Shown here: piece by piece, positions 1-5,187 of the stretch
Layout of the letters: every line of letters begins with the position of its first letter
Numbering within the stretch: the first letter of the stretch is position 1
Source: Pseudomonas sp.
GTDB lineage: Bacteria > Pseudomonadota > Gammaproteobacteria > Pseudomonadales > Pseudomonadaceae
DNA: 5,516 nucleotides
NCBI GenBank assembly: GCA_029240955.1
Contig: JARDZH010000184.1
Span: forward strand, 1 to 5,516
Direction: 5' to 3'
Notes under the pieces: model-generated
Told to the model about the DNA's origin: nothing
The model's database searches: none
Seen by the model: the letters and a program-made list of their open reading frames with translations, nothing else
Program-made: the position numbers and the translations under genes

Positions 1-1097
1 AGACGATGCACGCGATTGGCGATACGGGTCAGGCCGCTCGGACCGTGATACACGGCGTACATGCTGGCGATGTTGGCAAGCAGAACCTGTGCGGTGCAGA
101 TGTTGCTGGTGGCTTTCTCGCGACGGATATGTTGCTCGCGGGTCTGCATGGCCAGACGCAGGGCCTGTTTGCCATGACGATCCACCGACACGCCGACCAG
201 ACGGCCTGGCATGTCACGCTTGAACGCGTCGCGGGTCGAGAAGTAAGCGGCGTGCGGGCCACCGAAGCCCAGCGGCACGCCGAAGCGCTGCGCAGTGCCG
301 ATGGCGACGTCCGCGCCGAACTCGCCGGGCGGGGTCAGCAGTGTCAGCGCCAGCAGATCAGCGGCGACCGCGACCAGTGCGTTGGCCTGGTGGAAACGCT
401 CGACCAGTTCGCGATAGTCGAATACATCGCCGTTGCTGGCGGGGTATTGCAGCAGCGCGCCGAAGTAATCGCTCACATCGCCCAGTTCCGACTCGTCCGC
501 GACGACGACGGTGATGCCCAAAGGCTCGGCGCGAGTGCGCAGTACGTCGAGGGTCTGCGGATGGCAGTGGCTGGAGGCGAAGAAATGCTGGCTGCCCTTG
601 TTCTTGCTCAGGCGCTTGCAGAAGGTCATGGCTTCCGCAGCTGCGGTGGCTTCGTCCAGCAAGGAGGCGTTGGCAATCGGCAGGCCGGTCAGATCGCTGA
701 TCAGGGTCTGGAAATTGAGCAGCGACTCAAGGCGACCCTGGGAAATCTCCGGCTGGTAAGGCGTATAGGCGGTGTACCAGGCCGGATTTTCCAGCAGGTT
801 GCGCAGGATCGGAGCCGGCGTGTGGGTGTTGTAGTAGCCCTGACCAATGTAAGTCTTGAACAGTTGGTTCTTGCTGGCGATGGCTTTGATCGAGGCCAGC
901 GCATCGGCTTCGCTTTGCCCGGCCGGCAGGTCCAGCACGCTGGTGCCTTTGATGCTTTCCGGGATCACGCTTTCGCTCAGCGCTTCGATGGAATCGAAGC
1001 CCAGGGTTTCGAGCATGGCGCGTTCGTCGGCCGCGCGCGGGCCGATGTGGCGGGTGATGAATTCGTTGGCGGTGCTCAGTTCGGTCAAGTCAGTCAT
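1..1097 (-). CDS. gcvP: Glycine dehydrogenase (decarboxylating), P protein of the glycine cleavage system, N-terminal part
   Basis: This is the first 365 codons of a gene that runs off the left edge; the family is usually about 950 residues. P protein is a PLP enzyme that decarboxylates glycine and passes the aminomethyl group to lipoyl-GcvH in the cytoplasm. Translated from 1097, the protein begins [20 protein letters not shown]. It carries family-typical stretches: [20 protein letters not shown] at about 111-130, [12 protein letters not shown] at about 146-157 and [17 protein letters not shown] at about 270-286. The PLP lysine lies in the missing C-terminal half. The start is set by a TGAGGAG sequence that contains the gcvH stop, with 6 bases between GAGGAG and ATG, so translation is probably coupled to gcvH. 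The linked gcsR suggests this is the glycine-inducible copy (gcvP2 in P. aeruginosa). There is no internal stop or frameshift. Confidence 0.97.
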   Translation of the reverse strand, partial: MTDLTELSTANEFITRHIGPRAADERAMLETLGFDSIEALSESVIPESIKGTSVLDLPAGQSEADALASIKAIASKNQLFKTYIGQGYYNTHTPAPILRNLLENPAWYTAYTPYQPEISQGRLESLLNFQTLISDLTGLPIANASLLDEATAAAEAMTFCKRLSKNKGSQHFFASSHCHPQTLDVLRTRAEPLGITVVVADESELGDVSDYFGALLQYPASNGDVFDYRELVERFHQANALVAVAADLLALTLLTPPGEFGADVAIGTAQRFGVPLGFGGPHAAYFSTRDAFKRDMPGRLVGVSVDRHGKQALRLAMQTREQHIRREKATSNICTAQVLLANIASMYAVYHGPSGLTRIANRVHR

Positions 1098-1103
1098 GGC
1101 GCG

Positions 1104-1109
1104 CTCCTC
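1104..1109 (-). promoter_or_regulatory. gcvP ribosome binding site overlapping the gcvH stop codon
   Basis: GAGGAG on the minus strand shares bases with the gcvH TGA (TGAGGAG) and lies 6 bases before gcvP ATG 1097. This arrangement suggests ribosomes ending gcvH re-initiate on gcvP, keeping the two proteins in proportion. Confidence 0.8.
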
Positions 1110-1491
1110 AGGCTTCGGCGTTGGCTTTGATCAGGCGGTCGTAGGCGTCCTGATCCAGCAAGCCGTGGATGGCATCGGCATTGGCAGGAATGAAGCGAAA
1201 GAACCAGCCTGCGCCCAGGGCGTCTTCGTTGACCAGTTCTGGAGTGGCGTCCAGCGCGGAGTTGACCTCGACCACTTCGCCGTCCAGCGGCATGTTGATG
1301 CTGCTGGCGGCTTTCACCGATTCCACGACCGATACTTCGGCGTGTTGAGTGTAGGTCTGCATTTCCGGGAGTTGTACGAAGACGACGTCGCCGAGCGATT
1401 CCTGCGCGTAAGGTGTGATACCCACCGTGACACTGCCATCAGCTTCGGCCCGCAGCCATTCGTGTTCAACGGTGAATCGCAACTCGCTCAT
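1108..1491 (-). CDS. gcvH: Glycine cleavage system H protein (lipoyl carrier)
   Basis: This 127-residue protein is full length for GcvH. It carries the aminomethyl intermediate on a lipoyl-lysine arm between the P, T and L proteins. The N-terminus [20 protein letters not shown] and the lipoylation motif VESVKAAS at about 56-63, with K60 as the predicted lipoylated lysine, identify it. [11 protein letters not shown] (about 33-43) and GWFFRF (95-100) are also typical. The reading frame stays open upstream to 1680, but ATG 1491 is chosen because the family begins here and an AGGAG lies 5 bases upstream. A predicted sigma-54 promoter sits just before it. gcvP follows after 10 bases, so the two form one operon. 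Pseudomonas genomes often carry two gcv sets; the neighbouring gcsR points to the gcvH2-type copy. Confidence 0.97.
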   Translation of the reverse strand: MSELRFTVEHEWLRAEADGSVTVGITPYAQESLGDVVFVQLPEMQTYTQHAEVSVVESVKAASSINMPLDGEVVEVNSALDATPELVNEDALGAGWFFRFIPANADAIHGLLDQDAYDRLIKANAEA

Positions 1492-1496
1492 AAAAA

Positions 1497-1501
1497 CTCC
1501 T
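1497..1501 (-). promoter_or_regulatory. gcvH ribosome binding site
   Basis: An AGGAG sequence on the minus strand lies 5 bases before ATG 1491. It fixes the gcvH start against the longer open frame that begins at 1680. Confidence 0.8.
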
Positions 1502-1547
1502 GGTATTGAAAGTTCGCGCTTGGCGCGACTGTTATCCAGAAATACGT

Positions 1548-1563
1548 AGCAAGAATGCGGCCA
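1548..1563 (-). promoter_or_regulatory. Predicted sigma-54 (-24/-12) promoter of the gcvH-gcvP operon
   Basis: The minus strand reads TGGCCGCATTCTTGCT. It fits the sigma-54 consensus TGGCAC-N5-TTGCW in its key parts: TGGC with GG at the -24 position (1561-1562), then TTGCT with GC at -12 (1549-1550) at the required 10-base spacing. Transcription would start near 1537, giving a leader of about 46 bases before gcvH. The adjacent gene encodes an enhancer-binding protein with a GAFTGA motif, which is the activator class this promoter needs. The match is seen directly; activity is inferred. Confidence 0.85.
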
Positions 1564-1627
1564 TAAGATAAATATCGTTTGAAAACAGTAGGTTGGGATT
1601 TTCGAACCGATTTTGCTCAGTTGGTGC

Positions 1628-1645
1628 TGTAGCGAAATCGTTACG
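1628..1645. promoter_or_regulatory. Predicted GcsR binding site 1 (promoter-proximal)
   Basis: The plus strand reads TGTAGCG-AAAT-CGTTACG, an imperfect dyad matching 12 of 14 defined bases of the GcsR operator reported in P. aeruginosa (TGTAACG-N4-CGTTCCG). Its centre lies about 100 bases upstream of the predicted start of gcvH transcription, a normal distance for a sigma-54 enhancer. Confidence 0.72.
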
Positions 1646-1699
1646 CGCGAGCGAGCAAAAGGACGGACAGAGCCTAGCAATCATTCATCCGGATCAAAG

Positions 1700-1717
1700 C
1701 GTAACGATATCGCTACA
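1700..1717. promoter_or_regulatory. Predicted GcsR binding site 2
   Basis: The plus strand reads CGTAACG-ATAT-CGCTACA. Its reverse complement, TGTAGCG-ATAT-CGTTACG, has exactly the half-sites of site 1, so the two sites are the same element in opposite orientation, 72 bases apart. It matches 12 of 14 defined bases of the P. aeruginosa GcsR consensus on the minus strand. Confidence 0.75.
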
Positions 1718-1718
1718 C

Positions 1719-1736
1719 CGTAATGAAATCATTCCG
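1719..1736. promoter_or_regulatory. Predicted GcsR binding site 3, touching the gcsR stop codon
   Basis: The plus strand reads CGTAATG-AAAT-CATTCCG, a near-perfect dyad that matches 11 of 14 defined consensus bases. One base separates it from site 2 (19-base centre spacing, close to two helical turns), so two dimers could bind side by side. Its last base is next to the gcsR stop codon at 1737-1739. Confidence 0.68.
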
Positions 1737-3242
1737 TCACGCGTTAGGGATGCCGTACTTCCTCAATCGGTGCGCAATGGCCGTGTGGGAGGTGCGCAGT
1801 CGAGTGGCCAGTTGGCGAGTTGAGGGATGCTGGTTGTAGAGTTTTTCCAGCAGGTCTTTTTCGAACGCCTCGACCGCTTGCTCCAGGCTGTCGATGTCGC
1901 TGACCTGCTCACGCGCTACGGCCGTGCCTGCGATGTCCAGATCGCCAATGTCCACCAGATTGCTGTCGCTGATCGCCGCAGCGCGGAAGATCACGTTCTG
2001 CAACTGACGCACGTTGCCTGGCCAGCGGTTGCCGAGCAATGCCGGGTGCGTATCGGCGGACAGTCGGCAGATCGGTCGCTGGATCTGAGTGCAGGCCTGC
2101 TCCATGAAGTAGCGCGCCAGCAAAAGAATGTCCTGACCGCGCTCGCGCAACGGCGGCACTTCTAGATTCAACACATTCAACCGGTAGAACAGGTCTTCGC
2201 GGAAGGTCCCCTCACTGACCATTTTTTCCAGATTGCGGTGGGTCGCGCTGACGATCCGCACGTTGACCTTCACTTCACGATCGCCGCCCACGCGGCGAAA
2301 GCTGCCGTCGTTGAGGAATCGCAGCAGCTTGGCTTGCAGGTACGGCGACATTTCGCCGATCTCGTCGAGAAACACCGTGCCCTGGTTCGCCAGTTCCATC
2401 AGCCCAGGTTTGCCGCCGCGCTGGGCGCCGGTGAACGCGCCGGGTGCGTAACCGAACAGCTCGCTTTCGGCGAGGTTTTCCGGGAGCGCCGCGCAGTTGA
2501 GCGCCAGAAAGGGTTCGCCGTGGCGGGCGCTGGTCGCGTGACAGGCACGGGCCACCAGTTCCTTGCCGGTCCCGGTTTCGCCATGGATCAGCAACGGCGC
2601 GTCGAGCATGGCGACCCGCTGCGCGCGGGCTTTCAAGGTACGAATGGCGGGAGAATCGCCAAGCAGCGCATCGAAGCCCTCGGCATGATCATGATGCAGC
2701 GCCGACAGACGCTCGCCGATGCGGCTGGGCAGGTACAGCGTGATCAGGGCACCGGCTTCGGTGATCGGCGTGGCGTCCAGCAGCAAGGCTTCGCCATTGA
2801 GGGTGATCTCGCGCAGCGGCAAGCGAAAGCCGTGCTCCAGCAATGCGGTCTGCAGGCTGGGGTCGCTGAACAGTTCGCCGATGGATTCGCCGGCTGGCTC
2901 ACGGCCGATCAGGCTGATGAGCGCAGGATTGGCGAGCAGCACATGCCCGGCACTGTCCAGCGCCAGCACCGGATCGGTCATCGCAGCGAGCAATGCGTCG
3001 AGCTGCAAGTGGCGGCGCTGACCGGGCAGGATGTCGACCACCGTGATCGCCTCCACGCCACGCACCCGAAACAACGCGTCCTTGAGTTCTTCGAGCATCT
3101 GATGGCTCAAGGTGGGTGCGTCGATATAGACGTTGGGCGGCACCATCTCCACCGCATCCAGATTCAGATTGCGCCCGCCCAGAATCGCCAGCACTTCCTG
3201 AGTGATACCGACGCGGTCGATGAAAGTGACGTGGATGCGCAT
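1737..3242 (-). CDS. gcsR: TyrR-like sigma-54-dependent transcriptional activator of the glycine cleavage operon
   Basis: This 501-residue cytoplasmic regulator has the domain order ACT (about 1-70, ligand sensing), PAS (about 78-190), sigma-54 AAA+ ATPase (about 193-430) and a C-terminal TyrR/Fis-type HTH (about 472-498, ending [10 protein letters not shown]). The AAA+ core is intact: Walker A GETGTGKE (221-228), GAFTGA (268-273), Walker B GTVFLDE (288-294) and [10 protein letters not shown] (407-416). The GAFTGA motif contacts sigma-54 and is missing from E. coli TyrR, so this protein should be a true sigma-54 activator. The main alternative is PhhR, the TyrR-like activator of aromatic catabolism. 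Its place directly upstream of gcvH-gcvP, with GcsR-like dyads between them, favours GcsR. ATG 3242 follows an in-frame stop at 3249-3251 and has no strong ribosome binding site. Confidence 0.92.
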   Translation of the reverse strand: MRIHVTFIDRVGITQEVLAILGGRNLNLDAVEMVPPNVYIDAPTLSHQMLEELKDALFRVRGVEAITVVDILPGQRRHLQLDALLAAMTDPVLALDSAGHVLLANPALISLIGREPAGESIGELFSDPSLQTALLEHGFRLPLREITLNGEALLLDATPITEAGALITLYLPSRIGERLSALHHDHAEGFDALLGDSPAIRTLKARAQRVAMLDAPLLIHGETGTGKELVARACHATSARHGEPFLALNCAALPENLAESELFGYAPGAFTGAQRGGKPGLMELANQGTVFLDEIGEMSPYLQAKLLRFLNDGSFRRVGGDREVKVNVRIVSATHRNLEKMVSEGTFREDLFYRLNVLNLEVPPLRERGQDILLLARYFMEQACTQIQRPICRLSADTHPALLGNRWPGNVRQLQNVIFRAAAISDSNLVDIGDLDIAGTAVAREQVSDIDSLEQAVEAFEKDLLEKLYNQHPSTRQLATRLRTSHTAIAHRLRKYGIPNA

Positions 3243-3312
3243 GAGAGGCTACGAGTTCCGGGCGAAGGAGGGTGGCCAGTATGCCTTGCAAGCAGCCTCG
3301 CCGCGAGCCGGG

Positions 3313-3418
3313 GTAGGAGCGACCGGGGCGGCGATCCGCCTTGCCCGCGACGCAAACGACGCGGTCTTTTAGGCTGACCGCGTCATCATTTGTCGCGAGC
3401 TACGCTCCCTCCCACAGG
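3313..3418. repeat. REPIN-like pair of inverted REP elements
   Basis: Two Pseudomonas-type REP sequences face each other. On the plus strand, 3313-3352 begins GTAGGAGCGACC and contains a GGCGG-CGAT-CCGCC hairpin followed by TTGCCCGCGACG. On the minus strand, 3418-3391 begins CCTGTGGGAGGGAGCG and continues TAGCTCGCGACA. Between them lies a perfect 9-bp stem-loop. The total of about 106 bases and this architecture fit a REPIN, a non-autonomous repeat mobilised by RAYT transposases. It lies between gcsR and the DUF5064 gene and disrupts neither. The individual REP match is from recall of the family, not a search. Confidence 0.7.
3358..3384. terminator. Perfect 9-bp stem-loop inside the REPIN, possible terminator of the DUF5064 gene
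   Basis: GACGCGGTC and GACCGCGTC pair perfectly around a 9-base loop (TTTTAGGCT on the plus strand). It lies about 55 bases past the DUF5064 stop codon. On the minus strand the downstream side is GTTTGCG, a poor U-tract. It may therefore be a weak or processed 3' end, or simply the spacer palindrome of the REPIN. Confidence 0.4.
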
Positions 3419-3439
3419 TTTCGCGTAGTACGAGCGCGT

Positions 3440-3796
3440 TTATTCCAAATGCTCAGGCTTCACCGGCTCGCCGGATTTCGCATCGAGCTGCTCGCGTACA
3501 TCTTCAAACATCCGGTCGTAATCCGGGTCGCGCGCCAGTGGCAGGCTGTCGGCGTTGGGCAAACCATGCTTGATTGCGATGCGGCTGGCGTCATGGGCGA
3601 AGTTGTACGCCAGGTCCCGCGGCAGCTGGAACTGCTCGGTGAACGCCTTGCCGTTGATTTCACCCTCGATGGTGAATCCCATGGACGTGCCTTCCTTGGC
3701 ATCGCTGATCACTTCGTAACGGATGTGAATGTCGTAAGTGACATCCGTTTGCTGCAGCGCGGTATGAGTGATGTGCAAGTGGCCCGGCTCGAACAT
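3440..3796 (-). CDS. DUF5064 family protein, function unknown
   Basis: This 118-residue soluble protein begins MFEPGHLHITHTALQQTDVT. I recognise it as the small DUF5064 family seen mainly in Pseudomonas; no function is established. It has no signal peptide or membrane segment. The N-terminal half alternates in a beta-strand pattern (YDIHIRYEVISDAK, then MGFTIEGEINGKAFTEQFQL at about 39-58), followed by a helical stretch (AYNFAHDASRIAIKHG) and a charged tail ending EPVKPEHLE. ATG 3796 is chosen because GGAG lies 8 bases upstream. It stands 112 bases after the DUF454 gene and 197 bases before gcsR, so it is probably its own transcription unit. The frame and its good ribosome binding site support it as real. 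Confidence 0.85.
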   Translation of the reverse strand: MFEPGHLHITHTALQQTDVTYDIHIRYEVISDAKEGTSMGFTIEGEINGKAFTEQFQLPRDLAYNFAHDASRIAIKHGLPNADSLPLARDPDYDRMFEDVREQLDAKSGEPVKPEHLE

Positions 3797-3804
3797 GGAA
3801 AGCG

Positions 3805-3808
3805 CTCC
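3805..3808 (-). promoter_or_regulatory. Ribosome binding site of the DUF5064 gene
   Basis: GGAG on the minus strand lies 8 bases before ATG 3796. It is the only clear purine-rich site upstream of the gene and decides the start. Confidence 0.65.
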
Positions 3809-3908
3809 ATAGGAATCATGAGGTGTTCGGGTAGACAGGGCAGGGGTACTCGCTGTTCACCCGGACGACTGTGCATAGCGTAGTCGTACCGGAGCGCACG
3901 AGCTCGAT

Positions 3909-4307
3909 TCAGGTCAACTCGCGCGCAGGTTCCGGTCGCGACCACAGCCACAGGTTACCAAGCCCCATGCCAGCGATCGCCAGATACAGCCACCACACGT
4001 GTTCGAGCAGGCTGAGCATGACCACGGCGCAGACCAGCATGCTGATCGTCGCGCTGACCTTGGCGCTGCGCGTGACGAGTCGGCCGTTGCGCCAGTTGCG
4101 CAGCACCGGCCCGAACACGCGATGGTTTTCCAGCCAGGCGTTGAGTCGCGGCGAACTGCGGGTCGCAGCCCAAGCGGCGAGCAGGATGAACTCGGTGGTG
4201 GGCAGCCCCGGAATGAAAATCGCGGCGATGCCGATGCCAAGACTGACATAGGCGAGGATGCCGAACAGAAAACGGGAAAGTCTGGTGCCGGGTGGTTTAT
4301 ACGTCAT
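3909..4307 (-). CDS. YbaN/DUF454 family small inner-membrane protein
   Basis: This 132-residue protein has the family signature GLPTTEF (34-40), then SSPRLNAWLENHRVFGPVLRNW in a conserved soluble loop (about 51-72). Membrane segments are predicted at about 13-33, 36-49, 84-101 and 104-122. The family (E. coli YbaN) has no settled biochemical role. It sits 157 bases downstream of the heme oxygenase gene on the same strand, which hints at a shared transcript or a link to heme-iron use, but this is inference. The frame is open upstream to 4463. ATG 4307 is preferred because the membrane domain follows at once and the added residues are low-complexity Pro/Ala/Arg without family character. Neither start has a good ribosome binding site; an in-frame GTG lies 6 bases further upstream. 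Confidence 0.88.
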   Translation of the reverse strand: MTYKPPGTRLSRFLFGILAYVSLGIGIAAIFIPGLPTTEFILLAAWAATRSSPRLNAWLENHRVFGPVLRNWRNGRLVTRSAKVSATISMLVCAVVMLSLLEHVWWLYLAIAGMGLGNLWLWSRPEPARELT

Positions 4308-4380
4308 GGTCACTACAGGCAGATTTACAAAGCCCGGCCAGCTTAGGCGGTCTGCCGGCGGACGTCGAGCGAAGCCGTCA

Positions 4381-4430
4381 GCGGCCGAGAGGCGGCAAGC
4401 GTCGAAGTTGACGTCTTGCGCGGCGGCCGC
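4381..4430. repeat. Nested inverted repeat between heme oxygenase and DUF454 genes
   Basis: An inner hairpin pairs GCAAGCGTC (4395-4403) with GACGTCTTGC (4410-4419) with one bulged base and a 6-base loop. Outside it, GCGGCCG (4381-4387) pairs with CGGCCGC (4424-4430). There is no T-run on either side, so it is not a standard intrinsic terminator. It may be a processing or Rho-related structure in the 3' region of the heme oxygenase transcript. Confidence 0.4.
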
Positions 4431-4464
4431 TTCAGGCTCTGGATCGGGGCCAGGGCGTGGCACG

Positions 4465-5073
4465 TCAGGCCACTTCTACCGCAGGTGCGCTGGCATATGC
4501 GTGCTGCAGCAGCACATTGAAACGTTCGAAGGCGGCGATGGCGCCGCGGTCCAGCTGCGCTTCCTCGTCGCTGTTCAGCTCCAGCGCGTCGAGGGTTTTG
4601 ACGAAGCTCTTCCAGCCCGCCGCCCGGCCGCCTTCAGGCTCTCCCAGATGCCGGGCACCAAAGGTTTCGCTCAGGTTCAGCGCCACGGCGCGCTTGATCA
4701 GAAACGCTGCGCCCAGTTTCGAACCTTCGGACACGAACAGCCAGCCCAGCGCTTCGGCCTGGCTTGACGCCTGTACGGCTCCCGGGAAAGGCACCGGCAA
4801 TTCCACGCCCAGATCGGCAAGGTCCGCCGCCGCCTGCTCGGCACGGCAGCGCGATGTCAGGTCGGGAACCAGACGGATGAGCTCCGGGTTGTTGTACAGC
4901 CCTTGCAGCTCGGCCTGGAAAAGATACTGCGCAACGAGAAAGCGCGAATAGCTCGCCAGCGTTTCGAATGGCGCATGCGCTTTGACTGCCTTGTCGAGCC
5001 GCTCATGGGGGGCATGGGTAATCTGGTTCAGACGTTGCGAGCGCAGCGCTGGGGAGGCGATTTCTAAGGTCAT
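4465..5073 (-). CDS. hemO: Biliverdin-producing heme oxygenase (PigA/HemO type)
   Basis: This 202-residue cytoplasmic enzyme would cleave heme to biliverdin, CO and ferrous iron using O2 and electrons from a reductase, releasing iron from imported heme. It matches the P. aeruginosa PigA pattern: SQRLNQITHAPHERLDKAVKAH (about 12-33), FLVAQYLFQAELQGLY (45-60), the distal-helix motif LGWLFVSEGSKLGAAFL (109-125) and FGARHLGEPEGGRAAGWKSF (138-157). H23 is the likely proximal heme ligand. N16 lies seven residues before it, as Asn19 does before His26 in PigA; K127 is a candidate for the PigA lysine that helps rotate heme. This suggests, but does not prove, beta/delta rather than alpha cleavage. ATG 5073 has AAGGA 7 bases upstream. 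The receptor gene ends 114 bases before it, with a terminator between. Confidence 0.95.
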   Translation of the reverse strand: MTLEIASPALRSQRLNQITHAPHERLDKAVKAHAPFETLASYSRFLVAQYLFQAELQGLYNNPELIRLVPDLTSRCRAEQAAADLADLGVELPVPFPGAVQASSQAEALGWLFVSEGSKLGAAFLIKRAVALNLSETFGARHLGEPEGGRAAGWKSFVKTLDALELNSDEEAQLDRGAIAAFERFNVLLQHAYASAPAVEVA

Positions 5074-5080
5074 GGGATCT

Positions 5081-5085
5081 TCCTT
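5081..5085 (-). promoter_or_regulatory. Ribosome binding site of the heme oxygenase gene
   Basis: AAGGA on the minus strand lies 7 bases before ATG 5073 and supports that start. Confidence 0.7.
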
Positions 5086-5134
5086 GCAATGTCAGGTGCT
5101 TGATAAAGAGACGTTTGGCGGCCGGGTGATGCGT

Positions 5135-5171
5135 AAAAATCACGTCGCCGCGGTTGGCGCGGCGATGTGAT
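5135..5171 (-). terminator. Intrinsic terminator after the hemin receptor gene
   Basis: On the minus strand ATCACATCGCCGCG pairs with CGCGGCGACGTGAT around a 5-base CCAAC loop. The 14-bp stem has one A-C mismatch and ends in TTTTTA. It starts 16 bases after the receptor stop codon. The stem strength and U-tract fit a Rho-independent terminator. Because heme oxygenase follows on the same strand, it may act as a partial terminator that lowers oxygenase expression relative to the receptor. Confidence 0.85.
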
Positions 5172-5187
5172 CAGGGTCGTCTTGCGA

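Noticed and set aside
6..1130. Long open frame of 374 codons on the plus strand
   Set aside because: It is the complement of gcvP and the end of gcvH. The minus-strand translation gives an unbroken, clearly recognisable P protein, while this frame has no family character. GC-rich codon use makes such antisense frames common.
1492..1627. Possible glycine riboswitch in front of gcvH
   Set aside because: The predicted leader is only about 46 bases and I see no tandem aptamer-like folding upstream of gcvH. A full glycine riboswitch would not fit downstream of the predicted start site, and the GcsR circuit already accounts for glycine control.
1108..1680. Longer version of GcvH starting at 1680
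   Set aside because: The extra 63 residues have no similarity to the family and would translate through the predicted sigma-54 promoter and a GcsR site. ATG 1491 has its own AGGAG.
2238..3377. Open frame of 379 codons on the plus strand
   Set aside because: It lies antisense to gcsR and runs into the REPIN. The composition (very rich in Q, R, G, A) is typical of an antisense reading; no domain is recognisable.
3341..3883. Open frame of 180 codons on the plus strand
   Set aside because: It is antisense to the DUF5064 gene and includes REPIN sequence. The minus-strand gene has a good ribosome binding site and a recognised family.
3909..4463. Longer version of the DUF454 protein starting at 4463
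   Set aside because: The additional 52 residues are low-complexity and precede the conserved membrane domain, and the frame begins almost at the hemO stop across a region full of inverted repeats. A start near 4307 gives the usual family length.
5074..5134. Fur box before the heme oxygenase gene
   Set aside because: TTTATCAAGCACCTGACATT was examined, but it lacks the repeated GATAAT-like units of a Fur site. The Fur-controlled promoter may lie upstream of the receptor gene, outside the window.
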